NCBI GenBank assembly: GCA_031315995.1
Contig: JALDRG010000008.1
Span: 186,001 to 250,000 of the forward strand
Source of the DNA: Nitrospira sp.
GTDB lineage: Bacteria; Nitrospirota; Nitrospiria; Nitrospirales; Nitrospiraceae
Length of the DNA: 64,000 bases
Direction of reading: 5' to 3'
How positions within the stretch are numbered: position 1 is the first letter of the stretch; every line of letters starts with the position of its first letter. The position numbers and the translations under genes are program-made. Positions 1 through 8,743 of this stretch are shown here, in pieces. The notes beneath the pieces were generated by a model that saw nothing but the letters and a program-made list of their open reading frames with translations, was not told where the DNA came from and did no database searches.

Positions 1-35
1 AGCAGCATAACCAGAACCCACGCCATGCGACTCAT
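1..35 (-). CDS. Start of an exported protein, truncated by the window edge
   Basis: An ATG on the minus strand at 35 follows a good ribosome binding site (GAAAGGA). It opens a frame reading MSRMAWVLVMLL to the window edge, which looks like the beginning of a signal peptide. Only 11 complete codons and part of a twelfth are visible, so no function can be assigned. It lies downstream of the excisionase-like gene on the same strand and may be co-transcribed with it. Confidence 0.45.
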   Translation of the reverse strand, partial: MSRMAWVLVML

Positions 36-109
36 CGTTCCTTTCACCCGCCCATGCAGAGCTGCACCGGCTTGGTCGCCGGTCATTTGCAGCCATTGCC
101 AGGTACGTC

Positions 110-304
110 CTAGGCAGTCAGGTTCATTTCCTGCGTCTTATTGGTTTGCACCAGCCGATCCAGCGAGGTACGGAACACCCTGAGGCTGCCACGCCCGATC
201 TTGGTGCCCTCCAATCGCCCTTCCTCCACCCATCGATAAATGGTCCACCGACTCACCGCCAATACATCCGCCGCTTCCCCGACTCGCAACAGTGGCTTGT
301 TCAT
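110..304 (-). CDS. Excisionase/MerR-type helix-turn-helix DNA-binding protein
   Basis: This 64-residue protein reads LLRVGEAADVLAVSRWTIYRW near its start, the typical winged helix-turn-helix of the excisionase/HTH_17 family (residues about 5-50). An ideal AGGAGG ribosome binding site precedes the ATG. Such proteins bind short DNA sites and act as excisionase cofactors or small regulators. No integrase is visible beside it, so a regulatory role is as likely as a mobile-element role. It lies downstream of the TonB receptor on the same strand, separated from it by a strong hairpin. Confidence 0.75.
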   Translation of the reverse strand: MNKPLLRVGEAADVLAVSRWTIYRWVEEGRLEGTKIGRGSLRVFRTSLDRLVQTNKTQEMNLTA

Positions 305-327
305 GGCAACCTCCTGATTGAGTGAAT

Positions 328-362
328 GCGCGAGCGGCGCTCGGATACCGTGCCGCTCGCGC
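328..362 (-). terminator. Strong 11-bp hairpin after the TonB receptor gene
   Basis: The arms GCGCGAGCGGC (328-338) and GCCGCTCGCGC (352-362) pair perfectly around a 13-base loop. The hairpin begins eight bases past the receptor stop codon on the minus strand. There is no U-tract, so it may be a factor-dependent terminator or an mRNA-stabilising end rather than a classical intrinsic terminator. Confidence 0.55.
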
Positions 363-369
363 TGAATGG

Positions 370-2694
370 CTAAAACAGTCCTAAGGTCACGCCGGCATAA
401 ATGGATCGGCCGTACCCGGCGAAGAACAGGGTCTTGTTCGCATCCGCCGTGCTATCCGCAACTACGTTGCCGGAGGCCGCATATTTCTTGTCCGCAATAT
501 TGTCGATCTCCGCAAAGAACTTTGCGAATCGGATCCACTTATTATTGTGGAACTCAAAATTCTTATGGATATTCAAGTTGGCAATCACAAAAGCGGGGAT
601 GCCCACGGTGTTGTTGTTGTTCAAGAAGTAGCTGTTCATATAGTTGACTTCCACCCAACCACCCCACCCGCTGCCGCTATGATCGTAGGATTCCTTGAAA
701 TTGAACGTGTCGGTCGGCACGTTTGGAACGACTTTGCCGTCCCGCACGAATGCCGTCGGAAGACCGCCCGATAGAAACTGGTCGCTAAAATTGATGTAGC
801 GCGCATCGATGTGGGTATACGCACCGGAGAATCGCAACCCGTCCAAAGGCCGCCAGTCGTAGAACAATTCAATGCCCCGATATTGCGAAGAGTCCGCATT
901 GATCGCAGCCTGACCGCCTGTATTGGAGACCACCTGGCTGATGATTTCATCCTTCACGAACGTGACGAACCCGACCAACTGCACGGTCAACGTCTTATGC
1001 AGACGGGACTCCGTTCCAAGTTCCACGTTGAGATTTTTCTGCGGCTTCAGATCGAAATTCGTTCCAGCCAAGCCGGTAAAAGGGTTGGTCAGTAGGTTGC
1101 TGAAGCCGGGAATGGCATACCCGGTAGAAGCGCGCACCCAATGGCGATACCCATCGGTCGGCTTCCAACTGATTGACATCTCCGGCGCCCAGTTACTGAA
1201 ACTGCGTTCCGCCCCGGCTCGGCCGCTCACCGCTCCCGCCGTGTAGTTGATCGTCTGCACGCTCAACTGTGATTGCTCGAAGCCGAGACCCGCGGCCAAG
1301 GTCCATTTCGGCAAAAACTGCAATTCTTCTCGAAACCGCCCGCCGATGTTTCGAATCGTTCCACGGCTATTCTGCGCCAATGTTCCGCGCGTCCCGAAAA
1401 AGTCCTGGAGATTGTTGAAGGTCTGCCCTTCCTGCTCCATCTGATTCACGAAAAACCCGACGTAACTCCGCAACGGCATGTCGAACAGCCGTCCGTCATG
1501 ACGCAAATCGGTGTAATGCTTGTAGTTTGGATTGATGTTGTCGGTGATCTGGGTGAAGGTCTGATTGATGTCCTTCACGTCATAGTCGGCTTCCATCGTC
1601 AGTACGGTGTTGGCATCGATCTGCCGTTCATACATTCCACCAATGATGTTCCGCCGATCCAATCGCCGCTGAGCGAGCAACACGGGATTGGTCGCGTTGT
1701 TGATGCCGCCGGCCTGTCGATGGTCGGCGTTGAATTGATCGATGGTCAATCGGGTGGGGACTCGAGAATTCAGCCAGTTCGTGATGGCTTTGAAGTACAA
1801 GTTCTGTTTGTCGTCCACCTTCACGCGAAAATTAAAATTCATCGTTTGCGTGCTGTAGTCGCTGTGCCGAATAAATCCATCCTCGGAGACGTGACTTCCG
1901 AACAACGAGATGTCCACGTTCGTAAATTGTTGGCCGACGGCGAACGCGTATTTCTGATAGCCGTACGATCCGCCGCTGATGAAACTCTCCATGCCGTTAA
2001 TGTCACTGCCGCGTCGGGTACGGAAGTGCACCATACCGCCGAGCGCGTAGTTGTCGTAGAGGGACGAGGAGGCGCCCCGCGTGACCTCGACGCTCCGCAT
2101 GAACCAGGGGTCATGAATGTCCAAGCGCGACAACCCGTCGGATTGTGTCTGGATGAATCCGTCCTCGTACATCTTGATCTCACGCACCGCGAACGAGGTC
2201 TTTACGCCCGAGCCACGGATCGAGATACTGAAATCCCTCGGACCATTGGCCTGGCGCAACACCACCCCTGGCAAGGACTCCATTGATTCCCTGAGCGTTC
2301 TGGTCGGCTGCGACTCTGTCTCCGACTGCTCGGTTGCCGACAGCGTGATGCCTTCCGGCCGACGCTGTACCCGATCGCTGACGATGCTGACATCGGCTAG
2401 TTCGAATTGCGGAATTGCCTCCTGCCCCTTCGACTCAGACAATTCCTTCACCACCGACGGCTGCGCCGGCGTCGCCGCCGCGCCCGCTGCCGGTTGCTGT
2501 TGCAACTCGTCCAACTCACGAAGGATGTTCTGGAGTTGACCTCTCAAGTCGCGCTCCCGCTCGCTTGTGTCGGCGACGGCTCCGGCCGCCGCCTCTTCCT
2601 GCGCATCCGCGAGAGATGCGGTGAACGGCACGATCGTCACCAGGCCGGATAACACTACTGAATACATAATCGATGAATGCAAACGAGCCCACAT
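370..2694 (-). CDS. TonB-dependent outer-membrane receptor
   Basis: This 774-residue protein has a signal peptide, then a charged, probably coiled-coil stretch (about residues 35-65, rich in Glu, Gln and Arg), a TonB plug domain (SMESLPGVVLRQANGPRDF and ISIRGSGVKTSFAVREIK) and a C-terminal beta-barrel ending in LGLF. Its role is TonB-energised import of a metal complex or other scarce nutrient across the outer membrane. I chose the ATG at 2694 because AGGAGG sits six bases upstream and a good signal peptide follows; the frame stays open 75 bases further upstream. Neighbours include a tonB gene and several metal-motif proteins, so copper or another metal is the likely cargo. The substrate cannot be read from the barrel sequence. 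The coiled-coil extension before the plug is unusual. Confidence 0.9.
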   Translation of the reverse strand: MWARLHSSIMYSVVLSGLVTIVPFTASLADAQEEAAAGAVADTSERERDLRGQLQNILRELDELQQQPAAGAAATPAQPSVVKELSESKGQEAIPQFELADVSIVSDRVQRRPEGITLSATEQSETESQPTRTLRESMESLPGVVLRQANGPRDFSISIRGSGVKTSFAVREIKMYEDGFIQTQSDGLSRLDIHDPWFMRSVEVTRGASSSLYDNYALGGMVHFRTRRGSDINGMESFISGGSYGYQKYAFAVGQQFTNVDISLFGSHVSEDGFIRHSDYSTQTMNFNFRVKVDDKQNLYFKAITNWLNSRVPTRLTIDQFNADHRQAGGINNATNPVLLAQRRLDRRNIIGGMYERQIDANTVLTMEADYDVKDINQTFTQITDNINPNYKHYTDLRHDGRLFDMPLRSYVGFFVNQMEQEGQTFNNLQDFFGTRGTLAQNSRGTIRNIGGRFREELQFLPKWTLAAGLGFEQSQLSVQTINYTAGAVSGRAGAERSFSNWAPEMSISWKPTDGYRHWVRASTGYAIPGFSNLLTNPFTGLAGTNFDLKPQKNLNVELGTESRLHKTLTVQLVGFVTFVKDEIISQVVSNTGGQAAINADSSQYRGIELFYDWRPLDGLRFSGAYTHIDARYINFSDQFLSGGLPTAFVRDGKVVPNVPTDTFNFKESYDHSGSGWGGWVEVNYMNSYFLNNNNTVGIPAFVIANLNIHKNFEFHNNKWIRFAKFFAEIDNIADKKYAASGNVVADSTADANKTLFFAGYGRSIYAGVTLGLF

Positions 2695-2803
2695 ACACTT
2701 CCTCCTGGCACACCTGTGCACATGACAGTAAAGACACACCCCCGTCGTCCCTGTCAGAACGGACGGCAAGAGCGGCTAGCACGCGTAGCGATATGTAATG
2801 GAA

Positions 2804-3124
2804 TTATGATTGAACGGGCGGCGCGCGAGCGGCAGCGTGGAACTCCGCGCCGCCGGCGATGACGGTATGATCACTCTCGGCAAAGACTGCGACCACGAGA
2901 AACGGGTGCAGCACCAACACAGAGGGCACGGCGTCCGACGTAGGATTGACCTGACAGGCCCAGACACAGAAGCTGGAGTGTGACAGCATCCCGGCATGGT
3001 GATGGCCGGCCGGCATCGGGCCGCCATGGTCGAATGCGCAGGCTACGGAAAAGACGGCCAGCGCCAGATAGATCCCTGCAAGCGCGGCCGCGAGCGCGGC
3101 TGAGGGTGCCTTCATGCGGCTCAT
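2804..3124 (-). CDS. Small exported His/Cys-rich protein, paralogue 1 (DUF2946-like)
   Basis: This 106-residue protein has an N-terminal signal or anchor segment (about 8-30), a His cluster (AGHHHAGMLSHS, 39-50), the motif FCVWAC (52-57) and the C-terminal ending RAPPVQS. Two other genes in the window (8278-8583 and 10979-11287) share the same layout: His pair, CxWxC and a RAPP-like tail. The arrangement resembles the DUF2946 proteins often found beside copper-related TonB receptors, but I have not confirmed membership. The start ATG overlaps the stop of the thioredoxin gene (ATGA), which suggests translational coupling. The inferred role is periplasmic or membrane metal binding, perhaps of copper, with its cysteines kept reduced by the thioredoxin-like partner. 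Confidence 0.7.
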   Translation of the reverse strand: MSRMKAPSAALAAALAGIYLALAVFSVACAFDHGGPMPAGHHHAGMLSHSSFCVWACQVNPTSDAVPSVLVLHPFLVVAVFAESDHTVIAGGAEFHAAARAPPVQS

Positions 3125-3657
3125 GGCATCAACCCCTGCAACGCAAGCACCGCGTTCGGAGCATCCCATTCACGCGGCCCGACCGCCCGACCCACCAAGG
3201 CTCCCTGCCGATCGATCACCACCGTGGTCGGCAAGGCGCGCACCAGATAGGCCTGCGAGACGTCCTGATGTTCGTCGAATAGTACCGGGAGCTGCACGTT
3301 CAGGTTCGCCAGAAAATGTTTGATACCATCTCGCTGCAAGTCAGTCGTGATGGTGAGCAACGCAAAGCGTTCGGGATCCAGTTTCTGCCGCAACCGCTCG
3401 AAGGCCGGCATTTCGTCCTTGCAGGGCCCGCACCAGGTGGCCCAGAAATTCACCACGACGACTTTTCCCTTCAAGTCTGCGAGCTGAACCGACCGTCCAT
3501 CCAAGGACTGCAGATCGAAGGCTGCGGCGGCGACTCCCGGTGCGACCCGGGCGATTTTCAACGCGGCGAACGGATCGTCCGCCTGTACAGGGCTCACGGT
3601 CGTGCCCAGCCAGACCGCCAGCATCAGCCCCCACACCCATCCTGATCGCATCATCAT
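3121..3657 (-). CDS. TlpA-like thioredoxin, exported
   Basis: This 178-residue protein has a signal peptide (about 1-26, ending VQA), then a TlpA/ResA-type thioredoxin fold. The active site WCGPC is at 75-79 in the family context VVNFWATWCGPC, and the cis-proline loop LPTT is at 142-145. It should act in the periplasm as a thiol-disulfide reductase. The gene overlaps the start of small His/Cys paralogue 1, so its likely job is to reduce the CxWxC cysteines of that protein or the CxCC cysteines of the adjacent beta-propeller. This resembles thioredoxins that assist copper-centre maturation, and the client assignment is inference. Confidence 0.88.
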   Translation of the reverse strand: MMMRSGWVWGLMLAVWLGTTVSPVQADDPFAALKIARVAPGVAAAAFDLQSLDGRSVQLADLKGKVVVVNFWATWCGPCKDEMPAFERLRQKLDPERFALLTITTDLQRDGIKHFLANLNVQLPVLFDEHQDVSQAYLVRALPTTVVIDRQGALVGRAVGPREWDAPNAVLALQGLMP

Positions 3658-3678
3658 TCCACTCTCAGCCCTGCCCGA

Positions 3679-4953
3679 TTACCGAACCGATTCAGCCGCT
3701 ACCTTCGCCGATGGCACCGTCAACGTCTGCACCGCAAGCTTATACCCTGGCATGCCGTGCTCCACCCAGGCCAAGGCAAACAGGCCCTGCCGATTGACTG
3801 CCACCACCGGAGTCTGGCTTTTTTTCTCATTCACTTTGTGCGGGGCCGTAAAGGTTGCGCCACGATCTATTGAGACGCTCATTACCACATCCCGCTTGAC
3901 CGGAGCCTGCTCCTCCCACACCACTACGATCCGTCCCTCTGGATCCACCGCGATCTGCGGATGGTCGGGAAACGTGTTTTTCGCGACGTTCAATTTGCGC
4001 TTGTCGGAGAAGGTCTTGCCGCGATCGTCTGAATAGGCGATGTAGACGGCGGGAATTTCATCCGTCCCTTCGGTGTACCAGACCACGTAGAGCCGCCCCT
4101 GCCGATCGACCCCCATGGAGGCCGGACGATGCGGGCAGGCCGGGAACACCCACTGATCGTGCCCGACGATGACCGGTGGCTCGAACGTCTCCCCGTGGTC
4201 CGTCGAACGGGCCACGACGGTTTCCCGCACGTTGCCTTCGAAAATCTTTCGCCAGGCCACGTAGACCATCCCCTCCGTGCCGCTCGTCACCGCCGTGCGG
4301 CAGCAGACACAGGTGCCCTCATCCACCTTGAGGTTCTTGGTGATCGTCACGCCTCGATCCAACGACCGGGCCACATACGTACCCGGCTCCTTTTTCCCCT
4401 CGCGTCCGTCGATCCAGGAAAGGTGCAACCGGCCATCCGCATCACGATGCAACGCATCGAAGGTATGTTGAATCACACCCGGGTCATCGTTCACCAACAC
4501 GGACGGTTGAAACGTCCGGCCGCCGTCGGTCGATCGGCTCAACCGCAACTCCGTCGCAAGCGGTTGCTGCGGAGTCGCCCTGGAGTGGGTCAACGCCCAG
4601 GTGACAAAGACGTCGTCCCCATGCACCACCACAGCCGGCGCTTCCTGTCTCCAATAAGGCGCCTCTTCCGGCCGATTGATGCGCACCGCCGATCCCATCG
4701 GCCCGCCCGGTTCCGTGCTGCGGGCATAGAGGACCGACCGCACATCCTTGTCCTCTTCCGTCCAGGCCAAGGAGACGTATCCCTGCTCATCAACCTGCAC
4801 CGACGGACCGACCAGGCTCTTCACCTTATGTTCGGTCACGAATTTCTGGCCGAGTTCGATGGGCCTGGCCGGCTCGCCCTGGGCGGTAAATGGGACCGCC
4901 ACAGCGAGGCACAGGGCCAACAGCCCGCCCATGCTTTTTTCAGACTGTCCCAT
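3679..4953 (-). CDS. Secreted BNR/sialidase-fold beta-propeller with CxCC motif, paralogue 1
   Basis: This 424-residue protein has a signal peptide (to about residue 26) and repeated Asp-box motifs of the S-x-D-x-G-x-T-F type (STDGGRTF at 141-148, STDHGETF at 250-257, SDDRGKTF and SIDRGATF later). This indicates a sialidase-like beta-propeller. No sialidase catalytic Arg triad or Tyr/Glu pair is obvious, so enzymatic sialidase activity is doubtful. It carries CVCCR (215-219) and WVFPACPHRP (268-277), both conserved in the second propeller at 6871-8145, which suggests a metal or cofactor site. I chose the ATG at 4953 because AAGGAAAGG and a signal peptide fit it; the frame is open to 5040. It lies just upstream of tlpA in the same transcription unit. 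Confidence 0.8.
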   Translation of the reverse strand: MGQSEKSMGGLLALCLAVAVPFTAQGEPARPIELGQKFVTEHKVKSLVGPSVQVDEQGYVSLAWTEEDKDVRSVLYARSTEPGGPMGSAVRINRPEEAPYWRQEAPAVVVHGDDVFVTWALTHSRATPQQPLATELRLSRSTDGGRTFQPSVLVNDDPGVIQHTFDALHRDADGRLHLSWIDGREGKKEPGTYVARSLDRGVTITKNLKVDEGTCVCCRTAVTSGTEGMVYVAWRKIFEGNVRETVVARSTDHGETFEPPVIVGHDQWVFPACPHRPASMGVDRQGRLYVVWYTEGTDEIPAVYIAYSDDRGKTFSDKRKLNVAKNTFPDHPQIAVDPEGRIVVVWEEQAPVKRDVVMSVSIDRGATFTAPHKVNEKKSQTPVVAVNRQGLFALAWVEHGMPGYKLAVQTLTVPSAKVAAESVR

Positions 4954-5117
4954 CAGGGCCCTTTCCTTCTCACATTCATTTTCCTGCTTCTCTGATGGAG
5001 AGATCGACGGATCGTCCTCCTGGCCCCGGAGACCCCGCACCCCCCGGAACCGACTCCATGGCTTCTTTCAGCGTCCGGGGAGACTGGTCGCTCAATTTCA
5101 TCCTTGGCACCGCACAC

Positions 5118-6332
5118 CTACCGATTCAAACTGTAACTGACCGGCAGATGCAGCACGATCATCGGAGCCGTCAGCTCATGCTTCATATGCAACGGACAGG
5201 CGCGCCGCACCGCCTCCATCGCCGCTTGATCGAGTGACTCGTGCCCGGAACTTTTGACCACTTCGACAGCCTTCAGTTGTCCGTCGTTGCGAATAGAGAC
5301 CTTCAACACGACCTTGCCTTCCCAGCCGTTCAAACGCGCGTGACTGGGATAGTGCCGCAACTCAATGATGCGGCGGTGCAACGATTCGGCCAGCCAGCCA
5401 TAGTCGGTCTTGGTGGCAGGCCTCGGCGTAGCCAACCGGGCCACAACCTGATGTTCCTGCAAGGTGGCCGGATCCGGCTGCGCCTCGGCAGGAGGTGCGG
5501 GCGGCGCAGCCACAGGTGCCACCGGAGCCGAAGAAGGGGCAACAGGCTCACTGACGGCGGCGACTGCTTCCATAGGTGAAGCCGGACTCGCTGCAGCCGG
5601 TTCAGCCGCAGGCGCCGGAGGCGTCGGAGTCCGTTCAACCACCGGATCGACCTGTACGACTTGCGCACTCGCAGTGACGACCGGTTCAGGCCTCGTCTCC
5701 ATCACCGATGGCTCACTGCCTACGGCCTGGGTCTGATAGGCCTGAGCCGTCACAGGCGCCGCCTCCACAACCGTCTGTTCGACCACCGAAGCCGTTTCCC
5801 GCACCACTTCAGTCGGCGCGGCCTGCATGACCGGCGCTGTCTCCTGAATCTCTTGCGGCTCGATGGGTTTGGCCTGCACCTGAACCACTTCTCTTGTGGG
5901 CTGAACCTGCTCTTGCGGACGAACCGTTTCGACGACCGGCTGCGGATCCCGCTGGACCGGCTGCACCACCCGTTCCACCGGTTGTATCGCCCGTTGAACC
6001 GGCTGAGGTTCCACCCGCGTTTCCACTTGGCGTTGTACTGGCTGAGGGGGAGGTGGCACGGTCCGCACGGTCTCAACTCGTGGCTTCACCGGAGCCGGAG
6101 CGGGAGGTTGCACTTTCGACGTCGGGGCCGGCTCTGCCGGAGGCGCTACCTCACGTGGGGCCTCGACAAGGGCTACGTCCCATTTGAACGGCTCTTGCTC
6201 CACTATCATGGCCATCTTCGGCAAGAGACCGAATGCGGCTAGCACGAGGCAGGCATGTAGCAGGAGCGATGCGCCCCACCCCGTCATCGCCTGCTTAGGT
6301 TGCCACGATTGCGCCACGAACACAGTCTCCAT
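5118..6332 (-). CDS. tonB: TonB energy transducer
   Basis: This 404-residue protein has a single N-terminal membrane segment (about 20-40, GWGASLLLHACLVLAAFGLL), a long Pro/Gln/Val-rich periplasmic spacer with repeated QPVxR-like units (about 60-300), and a TonB C-terminal domain (about 315-404) containing YPSHARLNGWEGKVVLKVSI and a hydrophobic tail. It transmits proton-motive force from an ExbBD complex to TonB-dependent receptors. ExbB and ExbD are not in this window. It is probably dedicated to the receptor at 370-2694. The spacer is long for the family, and low-complexity expansion may explain this. Confidence 0.92.
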   Translation of the reverse strand: METVFVAQSWQPKQAMTGWGASLLLHACLVLAAFGLLPKMAMIVEQEPFKWDVALVEAPREVAPPAEPAPTSKVQPPAPAPVKPRVETVRTVPPPPQPVQRQVETRVEPQPVQRAIQPVERVVQPVQRDPQPVVETVRPQEQVQPTREVVQVQAKPIEPQEIQETAPVMQAAPTEVVRETASVVEQTVVEAAPVTAQAYQTQAVGSEPSVMETRPEPVVTASAQVVQVDPVVERTPTPPAPAAEPAAASPASPMEAVAAVSEPVAPSSAPVAPVAAPPAPPAEAQPDPATLQEHQVVARLATPRPATKTDYGWLAESLHRRIIELRHYPSHARLNGWEGKVVLKVSIRNDGQLKAVEVVKSSGHESLDQAAMEAVRRACPLHMKHELTAPMIVLHLPVSYSLNR

Positions 6333-6366
6333 GGGACACTCCCTTTCGAAACGATTCGTTCCGCCC

Positions 6367-6825
6367 TTACTTGAAGATCACCTTGGACACCGACCCGATC
6401 GGCACCTCGACCTGACCGAAATCAGATTCACCTTTGAAACTGCCGTTCACCGCAGGCACAAACTCGCCGTTCTTGCCGTTGGTCAACGTCACCGTCACGA
6501 CCGGTGCAGCCTGGTCGGCGCCGGGCTTGACCTCGATCTGTTTGATCTGGTCGAACTTGATATTGACTGTCGCCGTGCCGCGCTTCGACGGCAGATGCCG
6601 CAGCTCATGCGGGACGAACGAGGTCTCACTCATTTTTTCTTCCCAATAGAAGATGCCGTTCTTGAGCTCAGTTTCGACCCCCTGCTGGTCGGTCACCGCA
6701 ATCGTGAAAGATTTCTCGGCCTTCCCGTCGGCAGCAGAAAGGTACGGCGCCCACAACAAGAGCGCCAGCCCCACAATCCCATACAGACCTATGCGTTTCA
6801 CCAGCTGATCCACGTGCGTCTTCAT
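6367..6825 (-). CDS. Secreted protein of unknown function in the TonB cluster
   Basis: I do not recognise this 152-residue protein. It has a signal peptide (about 10-32, ending YLSA) followed by a predicted all-beta region with repeated alternating hydrophobic strands (SFTIAVTDQQGVETELKN, TATVNIKFDQIKQIEV, VTVTLTNGKNGEF). It ends VPIGSVSKVIFK. There are no cysteines and few histidines in the mature part, so it is unlikely to bind a soft metal itself. It sits between tonB (35 bp away) and the second beta-propeller (45 bp), in the same direction, and is probably part of the same operon. Its role could be structural or ligand-presenting. Confidence 0.7.
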   Translation of the reverse strand: MKTHVDQLVKRIGLYGIVGLALLLWAPYLSAADGKAEKSFTIAVTDQQGVETELKNGIFYWEEKMSETSFVPHELRHLPSKRGTATVNIKFDQIKQIEVKPGADQAAPVVTVTLTNGKNGEFVPAVNGSFKGESDFGQVEVPIGSVSKVIFK

Positions 6826-6870
6826 GACTCCTCCCCTTGCTTCCTCATTGATGGGAATCGCCGGACCGCG

Positions 6871-8145
6871 CTAGGGTGCCACCGCGCGCGACAATTGCCC
6901 CTGCTGGACCATAATTCTGTTGTGTGGAAAGGCATGTTCGGTCCAGCCGATCGCGACCTTGCCACTGTCATGGATGGCCACCGTCGGATGCTCGGCCTTG
7001 GAGCCGCTGCTCAACGTCTGCATCGCGCCGAATGTCTGCCCGCGATCGATCGAGACCCGCATGACCACGCGCTTCCGTACTCCCGTCACCTCTTCCCACA
7101 CCGCCACGACCCGCCCGTCCGGATGGACCGCCATATGAAGATTGTCCGGCAAAGAGGTGGTCGCGGTGTGCAGCGCCACCGGCGTGGAGAACGTCGCGCC
7201 CTGATCGTCCGACGTTGCGATGAAGAGGCGCGGCTGCTCATCCTTCCCCTCTGTATACCACCCTATATAGAGCCGTCCCCGGCCATCGAAGGCAATCGAG
7301 GGGCCGCGATGCGGACAAGCGTCGAAGACCCATCCGTCCCGGCTCACGACGGTCGGCGGGGAAAAGGTCCGACCCTGGTCGGTCGAACGCGCAATCACGA
7401 TGTCTCGCACATTGCCCTCGAAGGTCTTGCGCCATGCCACCCATAACGACCCATCCGGCGCCTCCGTGACCATCGGACGGCAGCATGGACAGGCCATCCC
7501 GTCAATGACGACGTTCTTCTCGACTGTGATTCCATGGTCCCGCGAGCAGGCCAGCATGACACCCGCGCCGCTGCGATCCTTATTCCGTCCGTCCAGCCAG
7601 GCGACGTACACCTCGCCGTTCTTGCCTGTGGAGACAGTCTCAAACGTATGCGAAATGGCCAACCCGTCGTCGTTGACCTGAACCGGCGCCTGAAACTTCG
7701 TTCCTGTGGCGGTAGATCGTGCCAGTTGGAGATCCGATGCGAATAAGGCTCCGGGCTTCTTCACGGCGGTCGACCAGGTCACGAGCTGTTCGCCATCGGC
7801 CCCGATGGCGAAGCCCGGCGATTGATGAATGGCTTCCGGCCCGACACCGGAGGGACTAACCTGAACCTGGGCTGCCGCCGACCCGTCAGCCGGAATCAGG
7901 GCTGTCTTTACTTCCCCCTGCATCCCGTTTTTTTCAATCCAAGCAGCGTACAACCGCTCATCTTGATGAAACCGGAGAGCGGGCGGGGAGATGACCGTTG
8001 TAGCCTGAACAAGATTGAGCGGCGCTCCTAGCATCGTAACGGCCAGGAGTTCAGACTCGGCACAGGCGACGCCGCCGAAGACGACGAGAGTCAGCAGGGC
8101 CGCAGCACCACGCAAGGCAACAACGACATCACAAACACGAAGCAT
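6871..8145 (-). CDS. Secreted BNR/sialidase-fold beta-propeller with CxCC motif, paralogue 2
   Basis: This protein is also 424 residues long and is clearly a paralogue of the product of 3679-4953. It has a signal peptide (about 10-29), Asp-box repeats (STDQGRTF, SDDQGATF, SIDRGQTF), CPCCRP at 219-224 and WVFDACPHRGP at 273-282. The shared stretch from the CxCC motif to GRLYxxWYTEGxDE is the best conserved part of the pair, which marks it as the functional site. I chose the ATG at 8145 because AAGGA precedes it and a signal peptide follows; the frame extends to 8265. It probably binds a metal or a metal-containing ligand in the periplasm. No catalytic function can be claimed. Confidence 0.8.
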   Translation of the reverse strand: MLRVCDVVVALRGAAALLTLVVFGGVACAESELLAVTMLGAPLNLVQATTVISPPALRFHQDERLYAAWIEKNGMQGEVKTALIPADGSAAAQVQVSPSGVGPEAIHQSPGFAIGADGEQLVTWSTAVKKPGALFASDLQLARSTATGTKFQAPVQVNDDGLAISHTFETVSTGKNGEVYVAWLDGRNKDRSGAGVMLACSRDHGITVEKNVVIDGMACPCCRPMVTEAPDGSLWVAWRKTFEGNVRDIVIARSTDQGRTFSPPTVVSRDGWVFDACPHRGPSIAFDGRGRLYIGWYTEGKDEQPRLFIATSDDQGATFSTPVALHTATTSLPDNLHMAVHPDGRVVAVWEEVTGVRKRVVMRVSIDRGQTFGAMQTLSSGSKAEHPTVAIHDSGKVAIGWTEHAFPHNRIMVQQGQLSRAVAP

Positions 8146-8277
8146 GATGGAATCCTTGGTATCGCAACGATCTAATAAAGGAATGCACCCGCAGCATGCG
8201 AGACACCTCGCCGAACTGTTCGCTCGCGATCTGCGACATCGAGTCACGGCGCGAGACAGGCACAACGTAGATGTGGT

Positions 8278-8583
8278 TTAGGAGTAAACGGGTGGAGCGC
8301 GGGACCGACTGGGAGCGAGGAACTGAGGCAAAAGCACCGAATCGGAGCGGAACGACACCTCTCCGGCCACGGTGAACAGGTGCATCGAGTGAATGGGGGT
8401 GACCACGTGCACCCCGGCCGTTGCACACATCCAAGCACAAATGCCCGATCCATGCATGCCGGCGTTATGGTGTGCCGTATGCTGGACTTCGTGCGCGACG
8501 GCGGAGCCTGTCGTCACGGCCAGCAACGCAATGATCGTACAGGCCACGACCCAGACGATGGTTCTAAAGGAGGTGCTTCGCAT
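8278..8583 (-). CDS. Small exported His/Cys-rich protein, paralogue 2 (DUF2946-like)
   Basis: This 101-residue protein has a signal peptide or membrane anchor (about 8-30), HEVQHTAHHNAGMHGSGICA (31-50) leading into the CAWMC motif (49-53), and the C-terminal ending RAPPVYS. It is strikingly similar to the product of 10979-11287 in the region HH-x-AG through CAWMCAT, and more distantly to that of 2804-3124. His pairs plus CxWxC make a plausible copper or zinc site. It lies upstream of the second beta-propeller in the same direction, so each propeller has one of these small proteins nearby. Confidence 0.7.
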   Translation of the reverse strand: MRSTSFRTIVWVVACTIIALLAVTTGSAVAHEVQHTAHHNAGMHGSGICAWMCATAGVHVVTPIHSMHLFTVAGEVSFRSDSVLLPQFLAPSRSRAPPVYS

Positions 8584-8707
8584 AAGAGAAAACCCGAAAA
8601 TTATGGTCGCATGCTAACAAAACAGCCAGGGAACCGTCAACGCAACATTCTCCTGACAGCGTCCCCGTTCCGCCGCCGTTCCTGGCCGTCGATTGCCCGG
8701 GAAGGCG

Positions 8708-8723
8708 CTTCGCCTGCGCGAAG
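8708..8723 (-). terminator. Small hairpin downstream of the cupredoxin-like gene
   Basis: CTTCGC (8708-8713) and GCGAAG (8718-8723) pair around a four-base loop, 20 bp past the stop codon of the gene at 8744. It has no U-tract. It may be a weak terminator or an mRNA end-stabilising element between this gene and the small His/Cys gene. Confidence 0.3.
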
Positions 8724-8743
8724 GCGGCGCGGTCCTGTTGGGT

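Noticed and set aside
110..304. Excisionase-like gene as a sign of an integrated mobile element
   Set aside because: No integrase, attachment repeat or phage gene is visible nearby, so a mobile-element call is not supported.
1273..2286. Open frame of 337 codons antisense to the TonB receptor
   Set aside because: It has no motifs and lies opposite a well-supported receptor plug and barrel.
2695..2803. Possible cobalamin or other riboswitch before the TonB receptor
   Set aside because: The gap is only about 110 bases and no B12-box or conserved riboswitch core is visible.
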